From assembly GCA_009797885.1 (NCBI GenBank), contig WNKP01000001.1, forward strand, positions 186,001-250,000: a stretch of 64,000 nt of DNA, written 5' to 3'. Positions 18,527-27,899 of this stretch are shown here, one piece after another. This DNA is from Flavobacteriaceae bacterium GF1. Its GTDB lineage: Bacteria > Bacteroidota > Bacteroidia > Flavobacteriales > Flavobacteriaceae. The notes under the pieces were generated by a model. It made no database searches. It was not told the DNA's origin and was given only the letters and a program-made list of their open reading frames with translations. Numbering within the stretch: position 1 is the first letter of the stretch; the number at the start of each line of letters is the position of its first letter. Both the position numbers and the translations under genes were made by a program.

Positions 18527-18554
18527 AAAAACCCGCTCAATGAGCGGGTTTTTT
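18527..18554 (+). terminator. Intrinsic terminator after SusCD of the second unit
   Basis: CCCGCTC (18532-18538) pairs with GAGCGGG (18542-18548) around a three-base loop, flanked by an A-run and a T-run. Confidence 0.9.
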
Positions 18555-19069
18555 CTTTTTGCCATTATTCATGTCCCCCTATTTGTAATCTGAAGGGCGA
18601 AGCTTGTCTTATCAATTGACCAACAGATCTTAACAATACCTACCCCGCTTTCGGTACTTTGAACTATTTCACCGTATCTACCTGCCTCAAAATATCCCTT
18701 ATTGGAATTTTTTTGGTAAGCTACATTAGTTTTTCATTATCAATTCCACTAGGGAAGTTTACTTATATTGCCGGTCGATACTTAGTATTCAAAAATGATG
18801 GTTTAAGAAATACATAGCCTATACAGCCTTTTCCCTGATTGGAAGAGTTGTAATGATCAAGGACAAATGTCAAATTGGAAAAGCAAAAAAATTGCTAACA
18901 TCTAAAGTCTTACTAAATCAACAAAAGTGTGCTATACAATATCTTTGAGGTTTTATATTTAGCATTACAATTATCCAAATTTACCAATACAGGTGAAATT
19001 TGAGGAAAGTATAAGACTTCCCTTTTTTGAATTCCAATACTATAATTACAATCAATTTTAAGTATAAAA
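18555..19069. other. Intergenic region before the FG-GAP operon
   Basis: About 515 bases, AT-rich in the second half, with no credible coding sequence and no tRNA fold that I could find. The only signal I can support is a -7-like element at 18940-18947. Confidence 0.6.
18940..18947 (+). promoter_or_regulatory. Candidate Bacteroidota -7 element (TATCTTTG)
   Basis: An exact TAnnTTTG match, 122 bases before the ATG at 19070, with no clear TTG upstream. If used, it would drive the five-gene operon beginning at 19070 and leave a leader of roughly 110 bases. One such octamer by chance in this much AT-rich DNA is quite possible. Confidence 0.35.
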
Positions 19070-22000
19070 ATGAAGTTTTCCTTTGTAACATTGCTCATTA
19101 TTGTTTTCACAATTTATTCATGCCAGGATAAAGAAAGTCCCAACGTTAACACAGCACAACAGAATACCCTGTTTACATTACTGCCAGCTGAGGAAACCGG
19201 AGTGGATTTTGTCAATGAAGTTGAAAACCAAAAGGATTTCAACATTTTCAAGTACCGAAATTTCTACAACGGTGGCGGGGTAGCCATTGGGGACATCAAT
19301 AATGATGGTCTTCCAGACATCTACTTAACGGGAAACATGGTATCCAATAAACTGTATTTGAACAAAGGCAATTTTAAATTTGAGGATATCTCCAAAAAAG
19401 CCGGGGTTGAGGGCAACAAACCATGGTCAACAGGGGTGACGATGGTGGATATAAACGCCGATGGCCTATTGGATATCTATGTCAGCAATGCCGGAAACTT
19501 AAAAGGTAACAATCATGACAATGACCTTTATATAAACAACGGAGACCTCACTTTTACGGAAAAAGCCCATGACTTTAATCTAGCCAAAACAGGATTTTCT
19601 ACCCATGCCACTTTTTTTGACTATGATAAGGATGGGGACCTGGATGCCTATATCTTAAATAACAGCAACATTCCCGTTAGTAGCCTGGGTTATGCGGAAC
19701 AACGTGAAGTTCGCGCCCAGGACTGGGAAGGCGTACCCCACATATTCAAGGGTGTGGGCGATATGCTGCTTCGCAATGACAATGGCAAATTTGTGGATGT
19801 CAGTGAAGATGCAGGCATTTATGGAAGTCTTATCGGTTTTGGACTGGGTGTGATGGTTACTGACATCAACAACGACCTTTGGCCGGACATCTACGTTTCC
19901 AATGACTTTTACGAACGCGACTATCTTTACATCAACCAGAAAGATGGCACTTTTACCGAAGAGATCAAAGAATACACCCAGCACCTGAGCCTATCGGCCA
20001 TGGGTATTGATATCGCCGATATCAATAATGACGGCCACAATGATATTTTTATTACCGACATGCTGCCGGAACCCGAGCAACGCGTAAAATCGGTAATGGA
20101 ATTTGAGGGATATAATATCTATGACCTAAAACGGAGCAAAGACTTTTACCAACAGTACATTCAAAACACATTACAACTCAACAATGGCAATGGTACATTT
20201 TCCGAAGTTGCCTATTATAGCGGTATTGATGCAACGGACTGGAGTTGGGCAGGTCTTATCTTTGATATGGACAATGATGGGCTAAAAGATATTTTTATTA
20301 CCAATGGCATCAACCATGACTTAACGGATCTGGATTTTGTTGATTTTTTTGCCAATGAGATCATTCAAAAAATGGCATTGACCGGTAAAAAGGAGTCCAT
20401 TGATTCCATCATCAACAAAATGCCCATTAAACCACAGCCCAATTATGCTTTCCGAAATAATGGTGATATTACCTTTGACAATGCCAACAAAAGCTGGGGA
20501 TTTGACCTCCCTACACGGTCCAATGGGGCTGCATACGGAGATTTGGACAATGATGGCGATTTGGACCTGGTCATCAATAATGTAAATACCAATTCCTTTA
20601 TTTATAGGAACAATAGCAATGAGCAACTTACACACAATTACCTGCAGCTCAAACTTAATGGGGATGAAAAAAACCCCTTTGCCATTGGTTCGTTGGTTAA
20701 GTTCTATTTTGAAAACAATACTGTGCATCAGGAGTTGATCCCTTCCCGCGGTTTTCAATCTTCAGTGGATTACGTAATGACACTGGGCCTGGGCAATGCA
20801 AAAAAATTGGATTCCATTCGTGTTATCTGGCCCAATAGTACAACCACCCTATTGAAGGAGGTGAGCGTAAACCAACGAATGGAATTGAACCAAAAGGATG
20901 CCCATAACGTCTATTCACCTAAAAAAGGTTCTCCCAAAAAACTCCTGATCCAGGAATTGGACAATGGTACATGGACCTCCCATAGGGAAAACAATTATAA
21001 TGATTTTGACTATGAAGGGCTTATCTATAAAAAGTTGTCCCAAGAAGGTCCTGCCATGGCTATTGCCGATGTAAATGGGGATGGGAATGAAGACGTTTTC
21101 ATTGGTGGCGCAAAAGGAAGTCCGGGAACATTGTATTTACACAGGGGCAACGGAAAGTTCCAATCAAAACCTTCCCAGGTCTTTGAAAAAGATCGCTCTT
21201 TTGAGGACACCGCTGCTGCGTTTTTGGATGCCGATGGTGATGGGGATTTGGACCTAATGGTAGGGAGCGGAGGCAATGAAGTAGGCCAGGAAAATTCCTA
21301 TAGGGCCCGTCTTTATCTAAATGATGGAAAGGGAAATTATAAGGCTTCTGGGCAAAATCTTCCCACCACGTATAAAAACATTGCCACTATAAACCCCCAT
21401 GACTATGATGGGGATGGGGACACCGATGTCTTTATAGGTTCCAGAAGTGTCGTTGGCGTTTATGGGGTAAATCCCAATCACCTTCTTCTGGAAAATAGGG
21501 AAGGAACTTTTGTTGATGCTACGGAACGAAGGGGGTATGACCTTAAGGATGAAGGAATGGTCACCGATGCTATTTGGGCAGATATGGATGGGGACGGAAA
21601 AAGTGATTTGATTACGGTCTCTGAATGGGATGTCCCCAAAATCCACAAAAACTCAGGGAGAAGGATACAACGTATTGAAACCTCCCTTGATAGTCTCCAC
21701 GGTTGGTGGAACACGGTAGAGGCGGCTGATTTGGACGGTGATGGGGACTTGGACCTTATTTTGGGCAATCAGGGCGAAAACCTGCATTATAGACCGGTAG
21801 ATGGTCAGCCCATGAAGCTTTGGATCAATGATTTTGACGCTAATGGTACTATAGAACAATTGGTCACCATTAGTGAAAACGGGGGTGACTATCCAATCCA
21901 TCAAAAGAAAGAAATCACGGCCCAGGTGGTATCCTTAAAAAAGGAGAACCTAAAAGCTTCGGACTATGCACAGCGAACTATTCAAGAGCTCTTTCCGCCA

Positions 22001-22408
22001 GAAATCATCGATCAATCCATTGTAAAACAAAGTATGATTTCCGCTTCCGTACTTGCGATTAACCAAGGGAACGGACAGTTCCAAATTAAAAAATTACCTC
22101 CAAGGGTACAGTTTTCCTGTGTTTGCGACATCAATTGTACTGATATCAATAACGATGGCAATCTTGACTTAATAATGGCGGGAAACAATTTTGAGTACAA
22201 ACCGCAATTCTCCCGGTTGGACGCAAACTACGGTAATGTCCTCTTAGGAGATGGGAATTTAAATTTTGAATGGCAAAACTATGGTACTACTGGTTTTTTT
22301 GTTCGGGATGAGGTAAAGCATCTAAAAATGGCAAGGGACAAGGACAATAATCGATTTTTAATAGCCGCCATCAATGATGGAAAACCAAAAATCTACGCCT
22401 TGCCATGA
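19070..22408 (+). CDS. FG-GAP/VCBS repeat lipoprotein with ASPIC-UnbV domain (CRTAC1-like)
   Basis: A 1112-residue lipoprotein with lipobox IYSC (Cys18) followed by QDKES. It holds many calcium-binding beta-propeller repeats of the form DINNDGLPDIYL and DYDKDGDLDAYIL. In the middle is an ASPIC/UnbV module (GSLVKFYFENN, LIPSRGFQSSVDYVMTLGLG, DSIRVIWPNS). A second repeat set follows (DVNGDGNEDVFIGG; DLDGDGDLDLILGNQGEN). These proteins are displayed on the outer membrane; their ligand is unknown. The stop overlaps the start of a paralogue by four bases. The gene heads a run of five exported-protein genes ending at 28758, downstream of the second SusCD pair. Confidence 0.93.
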   Translation: MKFSFVTLLIIVFTIYSCQDKESPNVNTAQQNTLFTLLPAEETGVDFVNEVENQKDFNIFKYRNFYNGGGVAIGDINNDGLPDIYLTGNMVSNKLYLNKGNFKFEDISKKAGVEGNKPWSTGVTMVDINADGLLDIYVSNAGNLKGNNHDNDLYINNGDLTFTEKAHDFNLAKTGFSTHATFFDYDKDGDLDAYILNNSNIPVSSLGYAEQREVRAQDWEGVPHIFKGVGDMLLRNDNGKFVDVSEDAGIYGSLIGFGLGVMVTDINNDLWPDIYVSNDFYERDYLYINQKDGTFTEEIKEYTQHLSLSAMGIDIADINNDGHNDIFITDMLPEPEQRVKSVMEFEGYNIYDLKRSKDFYQQYIQNTLQLNNGNGTFSEVAYYSGIDATDWSWAGLIFDMDNDGLKDIFITNGINHDLTDLDFVDFFANEIIQKMALTGKKESIDSIINKMPIKPQPNYAFRNNGDITFDNANKSWGFDLPTRSNGAAYGDLDNDGDLDLVINNVNTNSFIYRNNSNEQLTHNYLQLKLNGDEKNPFAIGSLVKFYFENNTVHQELIPSRGFQSSVDYVMTLGLGNAKKLDSIRVIWPNSTTTLLKEVSVNQRMELNQKDAHNVYSPKKGSPKKLLIQELDNGTWTSHRENNYNDFDYEGLIYKKLSQEGPAMAIADVNGDGNEDVFIGGAKGSPGTLYLHRGNGKFQSKPSQVFEKDRSFEDTAAAFLDADGDGDLDLMVGSGGNEVGQENSYRARLYLNDGKGNYKASGQNLPTTYKNIATINPHDYDGDGDTDVFIGSRSVVGVYGVNPNHLLLENREGTFVDATERRGYDLKDEGMVTDAIWADMDGDGKSDLITVSEWDVPKIHKNSGRRIQRIETSLDSLHGWWNTVEAADLDGDGDLDLILGNQGENLHYRPVDGQPMKLWINDFDANGTIEQLVTISENGGDYPIHQKKEITAQVVSLKKENLKASDYAQRTIQELFPPEIIDQSIVKQSMISASVLAINQGNGQFQIKKLPPRVQFSCVCDINCTDINNDGNLDLIMAGNNFEYKPQFSRLDANYGNVLLGDGNLNFEWQNYGTTGFFVRDEVKHLKMARDKDNNRFLIAAINDGKPKIYALP

Positions 22409-25400
22409 GAAATAGTTTGGTTTATGCGGTAATTTTGGTTCTAGTGGGATGCAAAAAAAGTGGGGATTTGTTCCATAATCCTTCCCCTCGGGAAACCGGA
22501 ATTGATTTTGCCAATAGCCTTACTGAAAATGATGGGCTCAATATTTTGGATTACCTATATTTCTATAACGGTGGTGGGGTCGCAATTGGGGATATCAATA
22601 ATGATGGACTTCCCGATATTTACCTGTCCGGGAACCAAGTAAAGAACAAGCTTTATCTGAATAAAGGGGACCTTAGTTTTGAGGACATCACCGAACAAGC
22701 AGGTGTTGGGGGACAGAGTTCCTGGAACACCGGAAGTGTCATGGCCGATGTTAATGGGGACGGGCTCCTGGACATTTATGTTTGTGCCGTAGTGGGCACC
22801 AACGGTTTTATAGGATACAATGAACTTTTTATAAACAACGGAGATCTTACTTTTTCCGAACAAGCCGGATCATACGGACTGGATTTTGAATCTTACAGTT
22901 CCTCCGCCGCTTTTCTGGACTATGATCTGGATGGGGATTTGGACATTTACCTCTTAAATCATGCCGTACACACCTCGGAATCTTATGGCAAGGTAGATTT
23001 ACGGTACCGGCGTAACTATGAGACTGGCGACAGATTGCTCAAAAATGACAATGGTAAATTCGTTGACGTTAGTAAAGAAGCTGGAATTTATGGAGGAGTA
23101 AACGGTTATGGCCTGGGAATTGCCGTATCCGATTTTAATATGGATGGATATCCCGATATTTATGTGGGAAACGATTTTCATGAGGATGATTACTACTACT
23201 TGAACAATGGTGACGGAACCTTTACGGAAAGCCTACGTCGTTATTTTGGTCATACCACTCGTTTTTCCATGGGTAATGATGTGGCGGACATCAACCATGA
23301 TGGCCTACCCGATTTGATTTCCTTGGATATGCTCCCAGAGGATGAAGTGGTTTTAAAATCCTCTGAAGGGGACGATAACCTTCAAGTGCAGAAATTACGT
23401 ATTGATGATTTTGGATACCATTATCAGTTCACTCGAAATATGCTTTATGTAAACCAACCGGACGGCAACTATATGGAAACTGCCCTAATGAGCGGCGTGG
23501 CTGCAACAGATTGGAGTTGGAGCGCCCTTTTTGGGGATTATGACCAGGATGGACATCAAGACTTATTTGTGGCCAATGGCATTCCCAAACGACCCAATAA
23601 TTTGGATTTTATCAAGTTTGTTTCCAATGAACAGATCCAACAAAAAATCAACAATACCAATCTGATGGACCAAGAGGCTTTGGAGCTCATGCCATCAGGA
23701 ACTACAAGGAATTTTATTTTCAAAGGGGACGGCAAACTGTCGTTTGATGACAAATCGGCGCATTGGATCTCCAATGATACCTTGGTTTCCGGAGCAACCG
23801 CTTATGGCGATCTGGACAATGACGGAGATTTGGATTTGGTGGTCAACAACCTTAATAGTCCTGCACTCATCTACGAAAATAAAACAAACGACAAAGCGAA
23901 TTATTTGAAAGTACGTTTGGACTATAAATCCAAGAACCGATACGGAATCGGCTCAAAAATATACGCCTATTACAACGGCACACTACAATTCAAGGAGTTG
24001 TTTCTTTCCAGGGGTTTTCAAGCCTCATCAGAGCCTTTGGTCCATTTCGGATTGGGGGAAATCACTATTTTGGATTCCCTTAAAATAATTTGGCCGGACA
24101 AAAGCTATCAAACCATACCAAAAGTTAAGGCCAACCAAACCTTAATGGTATCACCACAGGACACTAAACCCTTTGGCACCAGCGGACCAATCGCCAAATC
24201 AAACCCCATATTCATTAAGGATACATCCTGTTTGGGGATCAATTTTATGCACAAGGAGGACAATTATCTGGATTTCAACCGCGAGAAATTGATTCCTTAT
24301 CGAATTTCAGATAGAGGGCCTGCTTTTGCAAAGGGTGATCTGAATTCCGATGGAAAGACAGACTTGTTTTTTGGTGGTTCAAAATTCTTTCCCAGCACTT
24401 TTTACAAACAGTTGGATAGCTCCTTTGTGAAAATGGAACTTCCATGGATACAAAAGGACTCGATCACGGAAAATATAACTGCCGCTATTGCCGATTTCAA
24501 TGCTGATGGTGCAAACGATATCATTATTGGAAATGGAGGTGGGGACTTCTACAATGAGGCACAACCGTTACAAGATCGATACTACCTGTCCAAAGAAAAT
24601 GGTTTTCAAGCCAAGGATTTCCCCAAAATATTTCAAAATACATCCGTTATTGCACCTTTCGACTATGATCAAGATGGGGATTTGGATGTTTTTGTTGGCG
24701 GACATACCATTACGGCAAAATTTGGGGAGGGGGTAAACTCCTATGTGCTCACCAATACCAACGGAACGTTTGAAATCAATAAAGGGTTTCAATTCTCTGG
24801 AATGGTCACTGATGCGATTTGGGATGACTTTGACCAGGATGGGAATACCGACTTGATCATTGTTGGGGAATGGATGTCCCCAAGGTTTTTTCAAAATAAG
24901 AATGGAACTTTTGTTGAAACCAATGTCCTTAGCAATTCAGGGCTTTGGCAAAGTATCCATCCCTTCGATATTGACGGCGATGGGGATATGGACTATCTTT
25001 TGGGCAACTGGGGGCTTAACAGTAAATTCAAGGCTTCCAAAAAATATCCGCTTCGACTGTATTTTTCGGACTTTGATGGTAACGGACAAACCGAAACCAT
25101 CACTGCTTTTGAAAAAGATGGAAAGTATTATACCCTGGAAGGTCTGGATGGGCTGGCTTCACAAATGGTCAGTCTCCGCAAAAAATTTAATTCCTATCAA
25201 TCTTTTGCTGGAAAATCCATTGAGGAGTTGTTTGATCCCAAACAGCTTAAATCTGCCAAAATTCATGAAGTGACCACTCTGGCTTCCGGATACTTAAAGA
25301 ACAATGAGGGGGCTTTTGAGTTTGTTTCCTTTCCAAATACCATGCAAGTTGCCCCACTTTTGGATTTTGTTTCTGCAGATTTTGATGGTGACGGTCAAGA

Positions 25401-25638
25401 AGAGGTTCTTGCCGGAGGAAACTATTTTGGGGTCAAACCCTACCACGGAAGGTTTGATTCTTTCCCTGGGGCACTGATACAAAATGAAAATGAAATAGTT
25501 TTGGGAAATCTTCTGGGATTGGATTTCACCCAAAAATCCATAAGGCATATGGAAACCATAACGGTAAATGGGCAGGACTATTTATTGGCGGTATTCAATA
25601 ACGGCGAGGCAGAGGTCTACAAAATAAATTCAAAATAA
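22405..25638 (+). CDS. FG-GAP/VCBS repeat lipoprotein with ASPIC-UnbV domain, second paralogue
   Basis: A 1077-residue lipoprotein with lipobox LVGC (Cys16) followed by KKSGD. Same plan as the preceding gene: FG-GAP repeats (DINNDGLPDIYLSG; DVNGDGLLDIYVC), an ASPIC/UnbV module (GSKIYAYYNGT, LFLSRGFQASSEPLVHFGLG, DSLKIIWPDKS) and a second repeat set (DYDQDGDLDVFVGG; DIDGDGDMDYLLGNWG). Both have the matching opening RETGIDFAN / EETGVDFVN and YFYNGGGVAIGD / NFYNGGGVAIGD. They are a tandem duplication and may act as a heteromeric pair. Translation is coupled through ATGA at 22405. Two bases separate it from the haloperoxidase-type gene. Confidence 0.93.
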   Translation: MRNSLVYAVILVLVGCKKSGDLFHNPSPRETGIDFANSLTENDGLNILDYLYFYNGGGVAIGDINNDGLPDIYLSGNQVKNKLYLNKGDLSFEDITEQAGVGGQSSWNTGSVMADVNGDGLLDIYVCAVVGTNGFIGYNELFINNGDLTFSEQAGSYGLDFESYSSSAAFLDYDLDGDLDIYLLNHAVHTSESYGKVDLRYRRNYETGDRLLKNDNGKFVDVSKEAGIYGGVNGYGLGIAVSDFNMDGYPDIYVGNDFHEDDYYYLNNGDGTFTESLRRYFGHTTRFSMGNDVADINHDGLPDLISLDMLPEDEVVLKSSEGDDNLQVQKLRIDDFGYHYQFTRNMLYVNQPDGNYMETALMSGVAATDWSWSALFGDYDQDGHQDLFVANGIPKRPNNLDFIKFVSNEQIQQKINNTNLMDQEALELMPSGTTRNFIFKGDGKLSFDDKSAHWISNDTLVSGATAYGDLDNDGDLDLVVNNLNSPALIYENKTNDKANYLKVRLDYKSKNRYGIGSKIYAYYNGTLQFKELFLSRGFQASSEPLVHFGLGEITILDSLKIIWPDKSYQTIPKVKANQTLMVSPQDTKPFGTSGPIAKSNPIFIKDTSCLGINFMHKEDNYLDFNREKLIPYRISDRGPAFAKGDLNSDGKTDLFFGGSKFFPSTFYKQLDSSFVKMELPWIQKDSITENITAAIADFNADGANDIIIGNGGGDFYNEAQPLQDRYYLSKENGFQAKDFPKIFQNTSVIAPFDYDQDGDLDVFVGGHTITAKFGEGVNSYVLTNTNGTFEINKGFQFSGMVTDAIWDDFDQDGNTDLIIVGEWMSPRFFQNKNGTFVETNVLSNSGLWQSIHPFDIDGDGDMDYLLGNWGLNSKFKASKKYPLRLYFSDFDGNGQTETITAFEKDGKYYTLEGLDGLASQMVSLRKKFNSYQSFAGKSIEELFDPKQLKSAKIHEVTTLASGYLKNNEGAFEFVSFPNTMQVAPLLDFVSADFDGDGQEEVLAGGNYFGVKPYHGRFDSFPGALIQNENEIVLGNLLGLDFTQKSIRHMETITVNGQDYLLAVFNNGEAEVYKINSK

Positions 25639-25640
25639 AA

Positions 25641-26993
25641 ATGGAACAAATGAAAAGGATAGCAAGTTTACTTTTTTCGGTTTTTATGCTTTTCTCTTGT
25701 ACTAAGGAGCAAAAACCAATACCAATAACCCAAGAAGATTTTCACGCATCCGTGGATAAGGTGACCGAAGTAATGGTCCATGATATTTTTTCCCCTCCCG
25801 TAGCCAGTCGCATCTATGTTTATCCAAATATTGGTGCCTACGAAATTCTGGCCAATAACCATCCTGGGTACAGTCCTCTGGCCGGTCAATTGGAAGGACT
25901 GCAGCCCATTCCAAAACCTGATTCGAAAAATGTCAACTTTGAATTGGCCGCACTTATTGCCCATATGGATCTGAGTCGTATGCTCATTTTCTCCGAGGAT
26001 ATGATTATTTCCCATAGGGACAGTCTATATGGCGTTTGGGAAGAAAGGAACAGGGAAGAATTTGTAGCCTCCAAAACTTACGGACTTCAAGTTTCGGATC
26101 ACATCGCCAAATGGATGGACAATGACAATTACAAACAGACCCGGACCATGCCCAAGTTTTCCGTAGATACGGAGGACGCTTCACGTTGGCAGCCGACCCC
26201 ACCGTCCTACATGGATGGCATTGAGCCACATTGGAACAAAATACGTCCCTTTGTCATTGATTCTGCAAACCAATTTAAACCTACCCCTCCCCCTCCTTTT
26301 TCCATGGAGGAAGACTCGGATTTTTATAAAGAGGTAAAGGAAGTTTATGACATCAGTAATGAGATTACCGCAAAGGGCGATACATCGGAAGAAGTGGCCA
26401 TTGCCCAATTTTGGGATTGCAATCCCTATGTTTCCGTAACACGGGGGCATTTAATGTTTGCCACCAAGAAGATTACCCCCGGCGCCCATTGGATAGGTAT
26501 TGCCAAAATTGCGGCCAGAAAAACCGAGGCAGATGTGGCAAAGACCGTTTATACCTATACCAAAACTTCCATAGCCATAGCCGATGCCTTTATCAGTTGT
26601 TGGGATGAAAAGTACAGGAGCAGCCTAATTCGTCCAGAAACATTGATCAATACGCATATAGATGAAAATTGGGAGCCCGTTCTGCAGACCCCTCCCTTTC
26701 CCGAGTATACCAGCGGTCACAGTGTAGTTTCCGGGGCTGCAGCAGTCGCCCTCACCAGCATTTATGGGGATAGTTTTGCTTTTGATGATGATACCGAAGT
26801 ACAATATGGTCTTCCTGTTCGCTCCTTCGCTTCCTTTAGGAAAGCAGCAGATGAGGCGGCCATCAGTAGGATGTATGGTGGTATCCATTACCGTGCCGCA
26901 GTGGAAATAGGCGTAAAGCAGGGAAGGGATTTGGGTACTTTTGTAGTTGAAAAACTTAACATGGATACCTCTGACCAAACCGTGACAAAATAA
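25641..26993 (+). CDS. Vanadium-dependent haloperoxidase / PAP2-type lipoprotein
   Basis: A 450-residue protein with lipobox LFSC (Cys20). The C-terminal half carries the full vanadate/phosphate pocket: K324 and R331 in K-x6-RP (KYRSSLIRP), S358-G359-H360 in EYTSGHS, and R410 with H416 in SRMYGGIHY. Members either oxidise halides with peroxide or act as acid phosphatases; sequence alone does not separate the two. As an outer-envelope lipoprotein it would act on extracellular or periplasmic material. It sits between two FG-GAP lipoproteins and two further exported proteins, with gaps of 2 and 6 bases. ATG 25650 is an alternative start that keeps the lipobox. Confidence 0.9.
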   Translation: MEQMKRIASLLFSVFMLFSCTKEQKPIPITQEDFHASVDKVTEVMVHDIFSPPVASRIYVYPNIGAYEILANNHPGYSPLAGQLEGLQPIPKPDSKNVNFELAALIAHMDLSRMLIFSEDMIISHRDSLYGVWEERNREEFVASKTYGLQVSDHIAKWMDNDNYKQTRTMPKFSVDTEDASRWQPTPPSYMDGIEPHWNKIRPFVIDSANQFKPTPPPPFSMEEDSDFYKEVKEVYDISNEITAKGDTSEEVAIAQFWDCNPYVSVTRGHLMFATKKITPGAHWIGIAKIAARKTEADVAKTVYTYTKTSIAIADAFISCWDEKYRSSLIRPETLINTHIDENWEPVLQTPPFPEYTSGHSVVSGAAAVALTSIYGDSFAFDDDTEVQYGLPVRSFASFRKAADEAAISRMYGGIHYRAAVEIGVKQGRDLGTFVVEKLNMDTSDQTVTK

Positions 26994-26999
26994 ATCCTC

Positions 27000-27899
27000 A
27001 TGAGAAAAGTGACTTCCATACTCTTGTTTTTGTTGGTAGCGGCATTATGTTGGTACTTGTTTTTAAAACCTTCGGATTATACCATTCGCTTTGAAGCCAA
27101 AACGTTTCCCGGTGCCATCAATCAATATCTAAAAGTCTGGGACCAAACACTGGATACCCTTCATAAAATAAAACAAGGAGAAGACCTCTATCATCTAACA
27201 CAAAAAGTAAGGTTTGGGGATTCCATCCATCAATATCAATGGCGAATTGAACCTATAACGGATTCCACTTCCAAGGTTTTTGTGAACATTAAGGATAAGG
27301 ACCATAGCCTAATGAACAAAATCCAAGTACCTTTTAAAGAAACCGATTTTGTGAAACGAAGCAAGAAAACCGTTTTGGACTTTATGGAAAATCTGGATGA
27401 ACACACCAAGGAATTCAAGATAACGATTGTTGGGGAGGAAGATGTTCCCAGTAAATACGTTGCCTACGTTCCCTTAAAGGTGGAGCAGTCCAAAAAAGCC
27501 AATGGCATGATGAAGAATTTTTCCTATCTCACCGGAGAACTGTACATCAATGGTGTGGAACTGGATGGCCCACCAATGATTGAAGTGACAAAATGGGATA
27601 TGAAGAATGACAGTTTGCACTATAACTTTGGACAACCCATTATCCGTTCAGAACGCCTGCCCATTGGCACTGATATTAAGTACAAACGGATCTTTAAAAA
27701 GCGGGCATTAAAAGCAGAATACAATGGCAACTATATCACTTCGGACCGCGCCTGGTATGCACTGATGGACTATGCAAGGAAAAACAATATCGAAGTGGAT
27801 GAAAAACCTGTTGAAGTATTCTTCAATAAACCCATGGGCGGCAATAGCATACATTGGAAAGCCGAGGTTTATATGCCCATAAAGGAGGGCAATGAATAG
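27000..27899 (+). CDS. Membrane-anchored protein with SRPBCC-like and GyrI-like halves
   Basis: 299 residues: one N-terminal transmembrane helix at about 6-22 (ILLFLLVAALCWYLFL), then a polyketide-cyclase/SRPBCC-like part (IRFEAKTFPGAINQYLKVW). The C-terminal half resembles GyrI-like/AraC effector-binding domains (KYVAYVPLKVE, LTGELYINGVELDGPPMIEV, WYALMDYARKNNIEVD). Such domains bind small hydrophobic molecules but no DNA-binding part is present. It lies 6 bases after the haloperoxidase-type gene and overlaps the next by 8 bases. A ligand-binding or chaperone-like role is only inferred. The domain calls are by eye. Confidence 0.7.
   Translation: MRKVTSILLFLLVAALCWYLFLKPSDYTIRFEAKTFPGAINQYLKVWDQTLDTLHKIKQGEDLYHLTQKVRFGDSIHQYQWRIEPITDSTSKVFVNIKDKDHSLMNKIQVPFKETDFVKRSKKTVLDFMENLDEHTKEFKITIVGEEDVPSKYVAYVPLKVEQSKKANGMMKNFSYLTGELYINGVELDGPPMIEVTKWDMKNDSLHYNFGQPIIRSERLPIGTDIKYKRIFKKRALKAEYNGNYITSDRAWYALMDYARKNNIEVDEKPVEVFFNKPMGGNSIHWKAEVYMPIKEGNE

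Noticed and set aside
18555-19069. tRNA or small RNA gene in the long spacer
   Set aside because: No cloverleaf-like arms or second terminator could be found by eye.
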